From the NCBI GenBank assembly GCA_032718565.1, contig JAVGVS010000769.1:44609-108608 (forward strand): a stretch of 64,000 bases of DNA. The letters run 5' to 3'. Below are positions 1 to 11,769 of this stretch, one piece after another (position 1 is the first letter of the stretch; every line of letters starts with the position of its first letter). Source of the DNA: Distichodus sexfasciatus. Its lineage: Eukaryota > Chordata > Actinopteri > Characiformes > Distichodontidae. The notes beneath the pieces were generated by a model. The model was not told the DNA's origin, ran no database searches, and saw only the letters and a list, made by a program, of their open reading frames with translations. Position numbers and translations under genes: made by a program.

Positions 1-640
1 AGACTTGTTTGTCCCTTAAAACATAGGAAATCCTATTTTTGTTAGATTTTGTGACATTCAGATGACTTTTTTTGAAAGGAAAGGCTGGTCCTCATAAGCT
101 CCAGGTTTCATTTAGGGGTATACTAAAAGTGAAACGATTTGCTTTTGGTTACTGAGATTAGGGTTTAGGGTATTCTTTATATCTAGTAATTATGTGAATT
201 CATGCTTGTGAAGACTTGTTTGTCCCTTAAAACACAGGAATTTCTTAGGTTTTGTTTTTTGACGTTTTGAGGACACTTGCATGTAAGTGCCAGTTCTCAT
301 AAGGAGAAATGCCTTTTTACTACAGTCCCAAGTTTCATTAGGTCATACCAAAAAGTGCTTTTGCTTTTGTTTACTGAGGTTTGGGCTATACGTGGCAGTA
401 TTATTTTTTAGATACCGTAGAATGGGTTTAAATGAAAGTAAAGTGGGGCATTTTTGTATACAACGATAGGTCTTGTATGTGAGGACTTTTATAGAAAAGT
501 TCAAGTTTCATTAAGATATAAAATTGCTTTTGGTTACTAAGGTTTGGGTTAAATAGGGGTGTAATGTTTTTTTTTTCTTTAAATTACATTCAGTAATTAT
601 GGGAGTCGGTGGAAGTTCCTCACAAAGATAGTGAGATGTG
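1..640. repeat. short tandem duplication in mark3 intron 1, related to the GT-flanked GTGGGGAC repeats
   Basis: GACTTGTTTGTCCCTTAAAA occurs near 2 and again near 213, each followed by CAAGTTTCATTAG-like and TTTGGTTACTGAGGTT-like blocks; a third degraded unit starts near 470. The end (ATTATGGGAGTCGGTGGAAG, CTCACAAAGATAGT, then GT repeats) matches the ends of the repeats at 15720 and 49700. Confidence 0.6.
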
Positions 641-3600
641 TGTGTGCTGACTGGGCGATTTAAGTGGATTAGCTTCACTGTAGCAATCTTGAGGCAGATG
701 GAGCAGCAGCCTGAAGTGACGCATGGGGTCTGGAGCATCAGGGATATATAACATTATCTCCTATTCTTCTTAATGACTGCAGCATATGTTAAAACCACAA
801 ATGTGCCCTAGTAGACATGTTATAAGTTCTAATCTAACTGAATCCTGTTCATTTAGAATGGCCCTCAGTTTGTAAGAATGTGCACTGCTGTGAGTAAATC
901 CAAAGTAAAGTGTGGGATAGCCTGGTGGGAAAAAATCTGCAGTTACCTTACTAGATCCCCTAACACATCTCTGAAGGACATAAGCATTTATGTCATCCGT
1001 GCGTCACAGGCTTGTCCGCATCGTGTCTGTGAAGTGCGGATCCAACAAACGTCCTTCCTCTGGTACTGTGACCCTCTCTGTCTCGCCTCATTGTGGACGT
1101 GAAGCAGACCGACTGTATGTGTGTGTGCATGAATGTGTGTGTGTTCTGTGCAGGTTGCAGCATTCTGACATTCCCAATAAGTATTCTTAACTCTTGGGTT
1201 AATAACCTACCAAGAAGTAGCTGTGTCACGATGCTACTTTTTGACCATAGCTCTCAGTACTGTAGACCTGAAGGATCTTTTCAGTGTAAATGCCACAGCT
1301 TTTAACCTGTATTGTGGGTTTTGGGCAATCATTAATTTTCAATAATATAGCAAAGAAAAACTGTACCAAAAATCACACTTCCTCACCCAAAAGACCTTTT
1401 GTGTGTTTTATGGATTTTATATAATTGTTTGTTTGGTTAGATGTCAAAAAGTGTGATAAGACAAAGTGTCACCAATTATGTACCTAGATTATTCTTGTGT
1501 ATTGTATTTTAAAGTGAACAGCACAATTCAGTAAGACTTATGTTGTCCGTTCTACCTTAAAGAAAGGATAATGCAATATTTAGTCAGGTTGTAGATGTTT
1601 CACTGATGTCTAAGCTTCTGTTTCATAGCCAGTAGAATTTGATTGAAATTTTAAATATGTTTTCATAAAAGTACTGCCTGGCAGTGTCCACACAAATTAG
1701 AGAATAATAGTGGGTGTCGGCCAGCCTAGGTGCCAATAGACTGACCCACCCTTGTTAAAAGGACTGCAGCACTTGTGTAATCCCTCATTAACAGACAGAT
1801 AAGACTATCAATGAGTTCACAGTTTCCATTGCAAAAAGGCAGGACTGTTTGTTCCAATGCAATTGAATTTTTAAACACAACGTGAAGGGGTTTTATTAGG
1901 ATGAGTCATCATGTCAGTACTGTAAGTACCACTTATCAATTTTCTCTTCATCGTTTGTTGTTAGTTTTTGCATACCCTTAGCAATTTGACTGTTGAGCCT
2001 TCCAAAAGGTATTTTTATTTGTATTGCATGGGAAATGTGCCATTAGGTTATTTGCCTTTTTCCATTGTGGATAATGCTGAAGTTGGCACCAGACAATGTG
2101 TCGGGTTTAGTTAAAACTATGTGTAGTGCAGTGTCAGCTTTCCCTGGAGACAGTAGTGTGTTGTTAGAGTATCACATGAGACTCACCAGCTTTGCTAAAT
2201 GTTGCTGGGCAAATAAACCTAACAGTTCAGAATGGTGCTTTTCAGGAGAGCACCAAGTTTCTTTTTCTTATGCAGATTAACTCAGGTGTGGCCTGTGAAA
2301 TGCTTTACTGTGGCAAACAAGGATTTGTCAGCAAAGATATGGGCTCCTTAGCTTGTGCAGATATATCAAGGGAAGTTTGTTGCTTTTTTCCCCAGTCAAA
2401 ACTAAAGTTCTTCCATTCTTTCTGTCTTTCTTCCTTTCTTTCTTGCTTGCTTGCTTGTAGTTAGAGCAGTGATCACCAGCGCCTGAGTTACTAGTATACT
2501 GCAGTTTTAGACAATCTATTTTTATCTCTAAAGTAGCAGCAGCCATAATTCCTTTTCTTTGTTATTGCAGTGTTTCTGAATGATACAGTTATTTAAACAT
2601 AATGCAGGTTATGTAACAAAACATATTAATTTTACTATATGTAATGCGTTGCAATTACCCTTTTTGCATTATGTAGCAACTGGCTATATTTACTTGCTTT
2701 GTGTTGTATGCCCTATGGCAGAAATATGAAAAATAAATGGCCAACATTCCAAGAATTGATGTGACACTGATTTATATAATCAACGTGAAGAAGCTTACAT
2801 GTTACCACTGTATAGTATATAGTGGTAACGTGTTTTATCTGATCGTATTTCCATACAGCTGATAAAATGCTCTACATATGTAGCATATGAATGAATTAGT
2901 TTTTCTGCATTTTCCTTCAAGGTTACATGTGAAAGCAAACCATTCTATTCAATTCTCCACACGGTCTAAGACAGCTTATACAAATCAGCATGCTACTGAA
3001 AATGCCCAAATTATTCTTTTATTGGCATATTGACATATTTTAATTATATTGAATTGTCTCTAATTTGTTTAACATTGCATGGGCTTTCTGCAACTGTCAC
3101 TCTGCTTTCTGTAGTGTTTTCTTTTCAAAAAGACAGAATAAAGTGTAATTTGTCCAGAAGAGAATTTTGATAATCAGTTTTTCTTTTCATTTTTACTCTG
3201 TAGCTGTGAGGAAATTTTAATTGCTGATTACTTAAGGGAACAGCATTTTTCTTGTTTTCTAAGTAGATGTTGGTAGGGTAGTTGATGGAAAATGATTTTG
3301 ACCTCAGGGCTGGTGGACTTAATAGCATGTTTACTGCGACTGTAATTTGGAACACTTTGTGTGCTAGATTGACCTGCATGCTGGTACATGGACTGTACAT
3401 ACATTTTGGGTATTCCAAAATAGTTGTTTGTCTTGGTGAAAGAAAGTTAATGTGTGTGTTTTAGGACTAACTAGTCTGTTTACTGTTGGGAAATGTGCTC
3501 TTTGCATTTCAGTATCAATGCAGTAATTTATATGGTACCTGTATGATGTTAAAATTAAATACAATTTTACAATACAATATGTAATTCTAAAAAGCACATA

Positions 3601-3660
3601 ACTGACTCCATTCCAAAATTGCAGTTTGATTGCAATGTTGCTTATATTTTGCTTCCACAG
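641..3660. other. mark3 intron 1, remainder
   Basis: AT-rich, with GT-rich patches at 1115-1150 and a TTTC/TTGC simple tract at 2415-2458. A short palindrome GTTACCACT...AGTGGTAAC lies at 2801-2829. No coding exon or recognised transposon seen. Confidence 0.5.
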
Positions 3661-3855
3661 CACACATCCAATGGTCACGGCCGTGTGGAGGGCACCTCTC
3701 GGTCTGTTAGGTCAAGTGGACGAAACCGGAATTTGGGCAGTTCGGGGTCTGAAGATCAGCACCCTCATGTTGGCAATTACAGGCTCCTCAAAACTATCGG
3801 AAAGGGCAACTTTGCTAAAGTCAAACTGGCCCGTCACATCCTCACTGGCAGAGAG
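3661..3855 (+). CDS. mark3: mark3 coding exon (second exon by analogy with human)
   Basis: Acceptor TTGCTTCCACAG before 3661, donor GTGAGT from 3856. Opens in phase 0 with HTSNGHGR, as human exon 2 does, and ends LTGRE. Carries the start of the kinase N-lobe, with the glycine-rich loop IGKGNFAKVKLA. Confidence 0.95.
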
Positions 3856-6800
3856 GTGAGTGTTAGAGGTCAACAAAGTGTTTCCTGCTTTTTCAATGTT
3901 CTGAATGTTATAGCTATACTAGCTTACTTGGGATGTACCTCAACCATCCCTGTTTTATGGCAGAAGCCTCATTTATTCATTCATATATAAAAAAACATGA
4001 GACAGTACATTTAACCCACAATACAATTAAGAGTCATGAAAAAGTCTTAATTCTGAATGTTATATTTTGATTAAACGAATATTACATATAAAGGATTTAT
4101 ATGAAAGTCTACTGCACAATTATTAAATCAGTGCTCAGACACACAGGGCACACAATTAGTTGATATCACTGGATATACATTTGCACTAAGGTGACATTTG
4201 ATTATCATTAAAAATAACTAATAAAATATTTTTGCAGGTGGCAATAAAAATCATTGACAAGACACAACTGAATCCAACAAGCCTTCAAAAGGTGAGTGGA
4301 AATGTGTTACTTTAAACATGCGTTTACTGCACATGTTTTTATTACTTGTTGCTGGAATGGACATCTGGTTAAATAACGTTTGGACTTCAAATGTTTGCTA
4401 GGTCAAATGCTTTTGGCTAGGCTTGAATCAGCAGGTTTGCATCCTTGTTCTCATGGAAATGATGTCACTTGTAACAGGAAGGGAGGTTGTTTTGAGCTCG
4501 GAAGCATTGTTTTAGCCTGTGGGAAATAATGTCTGCAGAACTTTCGTTAGATCAGAGCTTGTCTTCTAGTTTATGTACTGCACAAAGTTAACTCCATTTC
4601 CAGATCTGGACTGGCCAATATATTTTGAAGTGGGCCATTGTTAGACATGAGGTCATGCTGCTTCACACATTCAGGCAGGCATCCAACATGTATATAGAAA
4701 AATGCTCAGATGGAGATGGATGGAATTCGGTCTCCGATTGCTGTTGTGCCTCAAATTGCCAGCACTACAAGCAGTTATGAATAAATGCACATTCTTCTGG
4801 ATTTTAACAACTGTTATTCAGGCCCTCCGATTTTTTTAAACATGGTGGTGGGCTAGTGAAAGGGAGTGATTGTCACTGTGAACACACAGTGCACCACAAC
4901 GAAATGTGACCTCTGCATTTGACCCATCCATGAAGGAGCAGTGGGCAGCGCTGGGGAGCAGTGCTTGGGGACGGTACCTTGCTCATGAGTCCCACAGTCG
5001 TGACTTTACCAGTCTGGGGTTCGAACCGGCAACCTTCTGATCACGGGCCGAACGCCCAACCGTTACGCCATTAGTTGTAAGATGCTTACCTACAGACCAA
5101 GATTGTAGGTTAAAATCTTTAGGTAAGTGTTAGTAACCAGTACTTTTAAGTAGGGCTGGGCGATATGGACCAAAAATCATATCTCGATATTTTTTGTAAA
5201 TGGCGATATACGATATATATCTCGATATTATTTTGGGTGAAGTAATAACAAAAACTAACTAAAAAAAACTGGGTCAAAGCCACATGTACCAACTGTCACA
5301 GGGGCACTGATGTTATTTTTTCATAACAGTGCCTACCTGTATGGCGTCACATCAATGCCAAAACTAGACCGCGCAAAATGGCTTGCGCAAAAAATTCGTG
5401 GGCGCAAATTTCAAAGACGCGAGCGCAAATGTGAAACTCGAGAGCATAAAATTAAGAATCGAGTGCGCGGTTGTGATATTGCGTGCAAGCTGTATTTTTC
5501 CTCTCGCGAATGACTTTTTTTCTCTCGATGTGTTAAATGGCCTTGCGCGCAAAGTAGATTACCGACGAGCGGCTTTTTTTCTCGAGTGAGATTTATTCGC
5601 ACGCGATTTGAAAGGGGCAGGTTTTGGCAGTTTGGGGACAGACAAGTGGGCAAGGGGAGCCATTGATTGCGTGCTTATTAAACGTGTAAGACCTAACTAT
5701 TAAATTATTATTATAAGGTCGATAAACTATAACTTGCGTTTAACCTACCTGCCGCTGTTCCTCTTCCTCCGTCATCTTCGGTAATCTACTTTGCACGCAA
5801 GGCCATTTAACACATCGAGAGGAAAAAAGACTTTTGAGGGAGGAAAAATATAGTTTGCACGCAATATTATCACAACCACGCACTCGACTGTTAATTTTGT
5901 GCTCTCGAGTTTCACATTTGCGCTTGCAACTTAGTATCATTTTACCGCAAAATAAACTATATCGATATAAATGATTTTGTAATCCTATATCTCGTATGAA
6001 AATATATCGATATATTTTAAAAACTCGATTATCGCCCAGCCCTACTTTTAAGATGATTTTTTTTGCAATTAACACATTTCATACTGCCCAAGCGATTGTT
6101 ATTATATCTTCCTTCCACATTAACTATGCATTCTTAAAATTTGTCTAAAGTGGATCCATTGTTTTGTAGAAGTGCGACACTCTGGTCATCGTCTACAAGA
6201 GTTCACTTAGGCAGAAGGTATTGTGTTGTGTTAGCAATAATTTTGCACTCTTTCGTTGTTGAGGGATTCTAGTCTAGTGTCGTACTCCAAAAGCAGAGTC
6301 AGGTTCAGGCTGCTGTGTGGTGACAAAACAAATTCAAAGGACCAAGTCTTTATTTATGTTGGACGGAAGGGCTGTCTTCTAACAATGGTTGATTAGCAGT
6401 TTATTTCTCCTCTACCGACATCCACCAGCAGCCAGTTCTTCCTCTCTCCGCTCCTGCTGCCTTAACGCCAGACTTCCCCTACCCGAACACAGACCGCCAC
6501 GTGGCAGGAAGCACTGGAGGGGTTTCCTGTTCACCTGTGGTACTGAATTGTTGGCAGATTCTAGTGGAATCTTTATTAGCAGTAAAGTGGTTCAAGTTAA
6601 ACACAGTGTGCACAACAGGCCGTGTTGTTTCCTTTTTGTTACAAACACTTGGTGTGTTGGCATTCTCATGTCAGGTGACGGTGTGAAGGTTTCTTTTCTT
6701 CTCGGAACACTCTGCAGATATAATGAGCTAAAATTCATGCTGTTTTGGCCAGGCCTTTTGGTAGCAGCGGGGATGGAAGGAGGGGTGTGAAAAGGAGCAA

Positions 6801-9800
6801 AGGCAGATGGGCAGAAAGGAGTGAAGTGAGACTGAAGGACAGCAGGAGAGTTTCTCAGAGGTGATGGAGAGCGAGACAGAGAGTCTGATAACGTGGGTGG
6901 AGTGAGAGAATCAGAAAGAGGCACAAGAGATGTAGTAAAAAGAGAGTGAAGGAGACAAGGAAGACGGGAGTGAATACACGGCAGCAAGGTGAGCTGAGAA
7001 CCGTGGGTCCTCGATTGGAATCATCACGGTAATGTGTGTGTTAGCGCCCGCTTTAACACGCACACGTTCAAGGGCCGCATCTCTATTAATAGATGGGCAT
7101 AGGAGAGCACAGCGGCCACCATTAGTTTTTCCACAGCGCCATTGATCGTGCTTCGGTGTATGTTCTGCCTCTATCCTGCTGGTACAGGGCCAAGACAAAA
7201 AACTCTCTGACTCATACACAGCTTTTTCATCGCCAAACAAGAGCAAGACTGAAACAGCCTACCAAATCGGCTCTCTGTGATTTTTCAGAAACTTGTTTTC
7301 CCTGATAAACTGTACTCGCTGTTCTGCTTTTTCTAGTTTATTACTCCCTTTATTTTCCTCCCGCATTACTCTCAACTCTGTTTCTGTAGGGCTGTACCAC
7401 AGGGTTTAAGAAGTTTTGTTGTGAAGCTTACAAGTGTCCACAAATGAGTGCAAAGACCTTTTTGGTTGGTTAGCCGTTGTGTAATTGAGTGTGGGCGTGC
7501 AGACTCTGAGCTTGCACTTCCTCGATTCAAGTGATTTGTTGTGCTGCAGTGTTCTTTAGTCATCATTGAGGTGTTAAGATGGTGGATTTCTGAGAGGGAG
7601 GGAGAGAGGGATGGCAAATGGAAAAAGATGGAAAAACAACAGGCATACAAATGTCATTATTGGAGAAGAATTCTGAAAGGTTTTCAGTTTCTCAAAAACA
7701 AGAATCCCTGGTTAATCTGTATTAGGGCAGGGCTAATGGTTAATTAAATCATCCTATCCTTTTTTATATTTGCCACCTTTTATTCATCATAGCCTGACCC
7801 ATATTAGCTGGTGAATAATACTGTTTTACATAGTTTTTTTTGGTTCTTTTGACATAGTGTAAAGTAAGTCAAAACTGAAGTAAGTTAAGCTATATAATGT
7901 TCATTTCAAAGAACCTTTTTTGTTAAGTGGAGAGCCTGCTTCAGATTGACAGGGAAGCTATTTTAGGAACATCACACTGTTTTTATTTGGTGTGAGGAAT
8001 GTATTTTGAGGATAATGACAAGTCTTTACTAGGTCTAACTGAAGGTGTCTCAGGAATGAAGATCTCCATCCCACTCAGAACTGTTTCTCCGTAAATTACA
8101 GGATTATCCAAATGATTCACATTTAATTGAGTTTAAGTAATGAAGTTAGAGCCGTACAAAAACTCTGTTATGAGAAAGTAACAGTCTGCTGTCTGCTGTG
8201 TGACTATATGATTTAAGAACAGTTGCTATGGCAAGAATTGAACAATTAAGAGCATAAATGTCTTTATTATTCTTTAATTCATGAAGCATTTTGCTTGTGT
8301 TTAGAGATATTCTTGATGGACAACAGTACATATTTGTGCCTTGTCAACTTAAAGTAAATGGCGCTATTATATGATGATGAATTGATCAGCTGAGAATAAT
8401 GGTTGGCTATTTTTTGGGCTAATTTTAATTTAGGCTATTTTAGCCATATTTTTTGAACAGGTATTTTCCATTAAGATATTTTTATTAGCAAATTCAAAAC
8501 TGATATAAAATACTGCCTTCTCTTTCACTGATGTCTCTCCTTCCCAACTTTGGATGTGTAGAAATTAGACCATTGGCAGTAGGACTCTGTGAAGTTTGGC
8601 AGTTGTATATGAGATTGTATCACACCAAGTCTGCTCATGGCTTCCCTGAACCCAGCGACCTGTTGACTTCCAGCTCATCCTGCCCCGCCCTGCTGTGCTG
8701 CGCTTTGCTGTCTCCAACAGTCAGCGCTGTCATTTACAGATGAACAAACACAATAAGGCACAGCATTTCCAACAGTTCTCTGTGGATTCAACCTAAAACA
8801 AAAATATTTTTTCTCTTCTTCATTTTCCTCTAACATTATTTGCACTCGATCATGGTCTTCATCAGATTATGCACATTGACGTTCATACCCATAATTTGAG
8901 TGCTCTGAGGTCACAGAACAGCGTATTCCTGTGTGAGTGTTGAAAGGATCGAATGTGTGAACTGCACCAGAAGTGTCTCTGTAACACTCGAACACTTGCA
9001 TCGGTGTCGTTAGCACCCTCTGCAAGCTAAAGCTCAAGGAGAAGCAGTTCAGGAGCCCAGCCTGCCTGACAAACATCATTTAAAGATGGATGCCTCTCGC
9101 TCCATCCCAGCCTGTCAGGGAGTCGTGCTCTCTTTTTTTTTTATCCAGGGATGAATAATGGATAGCAACATTAGTTTCCACTGAGAGATATTCCGAGCTC
9201 TCCAGTAAATCATGCAGACTCACGTAATTCCATTTTGCTAAGCGCGCTTCCTATGACCACAGAGAAACACGTTTGTACTTTAGGCATGTTGATTTCTGCG
9301 AAATCTTTTCTGCACATACGATTTTTTTGCCCAAAGCAGAATTTATAGATGAAATAAATTAAAGGTGAATGTTGGGCCTGTCAGGATTTGTAAGTTGTAA
9401 GCATTTAATGTTGGTTCTTTAATTAATATAATTTTAAATGTAAGGAGCAGATTGTGTGAGAGAGTGTGTGAGAGAGAGCTCTGTGTAAGTCACAACCAAA
9501 TGTAATGTTTTTTTCCTCTCCAACAGCTCTTCAGGGAAGTCAGGATAATGAAAATATTAAACCATCCAAATATTGGTAAGTTGATAAGACCAAATGTTTT
9601 AGCTGTAAAAGGTGTGTGTTCTCTCTCTTTCCCTCTCTCTTTCCTTCTCGGTCCCGCACTCTCCTTATGGCTCTGTGATCTGCAGAGTAAAACCATCCCC
9701 CAATTTCCTTCTTGGAATTTGTTGGGATTTCCTGCTTGCAAATAAGATAATGACTAGTTGAATCAGACATATCATCATGTCTGCATAGAGAGAGGCTCTG

Positions 9801-9852
9801 TGTAGCCCCGCTGTAAATTTATATTGGATGCAGTAAATGCTTTCTGAAATTC

Positions 9853-9890
<38 letters not shown>

Positions 9891-11711
9891 AGGAGCAAAG
9901 GTTTCCTTGGAGACCTTCATTGCTAGTGGTGCTGTACCTTGCAGAGGAGCAGTGACGTGATTATGGATGTGCAGTGGAGAGCTTGTCTCCTGGTTCGACT
10001 TTGCAATATACCTTTTGGCCTTAACAATAGAGATTGACGATATTGGTTTTTCAGTCCTGATATCGTTGCTGATTATTGCTAGTTAACGAGGCCGATAACC
10101 AGTATTTAGAACATGCAAAATTTTGAATATGCAAAAAAAGATCTCGGTCAAAATTTTGAATTTTACAAACATTGGGCCTCATTCACCAACCATTCTTAAA
10201 CCTCTCTTACACACTTTTCACGAAGATTCTGGCATTCGCTAATGTGTTCTTATATTGAATTTGTTCTTAGCTAAGAACAGAATCCAAGCACACTCAAGAC
10301 CAGTCGTACACTCATTTGAGTGATGATAGTTTGTTCAAAATAATCGGTTGTGACAGTTTTGTTAATTGTACATTTGATTAAATGATAATATTTTAATGTA
10401 ATATATTGGTGGCCTTACACAAACAAACAATATTATTAATTAAATAATGATTAAAATAATCTATAAATATTAATGTAAAATTATTTATTGATATTTATAA
10501 TAATTATTATTATCTGTTATTCATATCACTTGTTCATAATAATAATTATTTATCAGCTCATTAATTAATATATATCAATAAATAAATATTTTTATGGTAA
10601 TCAGTGGATTAAATCCTGCCTTGTTCAGTTATTGATTAGGACGGAGGATTAACGTCCAATGTGCTTCTACATTGAGTAAATGGCAAAAGAAACACAGCGA
10701 AAAGTCGTAAAAAATGCAGTACACTTTCAAGTTATATCACTAAGTTATATATAGAGTCTTTTGTTGTTTTTTATCAGTTTTTTAATGACTGAAATTGTAC
10801 TATACCACACATTGAATTAACCAGTGCATTTCAAAGTATCAAGAACATGTTATTTTTCTCCTTTTGGCATTTACTTAACGTGAAAGCGAATTAGATGTTA
10901 ATCCTCTATGCGTTTATTTAATGTTAAAAGTGACTACTCGAGAAATTGTGTGCCTGCAACAGGGCTGCAGTGATTTGGCACAACAATATCTTATTTTGAT
11001 GTCATTGACATTCTTCTAGGTCTGACTTTTGCTACGGCCTACAGTCAGAAACTAGCTACGTTTTCAATTACGAATACATAGGATTCATCATTCTCTTATG
11101 ACCACCAGGTGAAACAATTCTCCTGTTTGAAGATACATCATGAATCGACAGATTATTCTTAGCAAACTTTTAAGAACAAATTTAGAAATTCTTAGAGGAT
11201 ATTGGTGAATGTTTCCCATTAAGCTCAACTGAAACTCCTATGCTGTGTGTGAGTGTGGTGTAAGAGACAACAAGGCTTCAGCGTTGATTGGCTACCACTC
11301 GTTATGACGAATAGCCAGTAGACTGTAGAGTGCCGGACATTAAATGAAGCAGCAAGTCGAGAGCAAATGGCACAGAGAAAAGAGACGGCAGTGGAGCCGC
11401 AGTGGTGCACACCTTGTAGGAGTATAGGAGTTATTGTGCTTTGTCCTGTGGAAGCAGATCTTTAAGGAGAATGTGTTGACAAAGTGCCATAAAAATGCCA
11501 TGGTGTCAAGTTGTATTGGTTTTTAGGAACAACGAGGGCTGGGCGATATGGACCAAAAATCATATCTCAATATTTTTTGGTAAATGGCGATTATACGATA
11601 TATATCTCTGTATTTTCTGTGAAGTAATAACAAAAAATAATTCTGGGTCAAAGCCACATGTATCAACTGTCACAGGGGCACTTTTATTAAAAACAAACTT
11701 TTTATACATAA

Positions 11712-11769
<58 letters not shown>

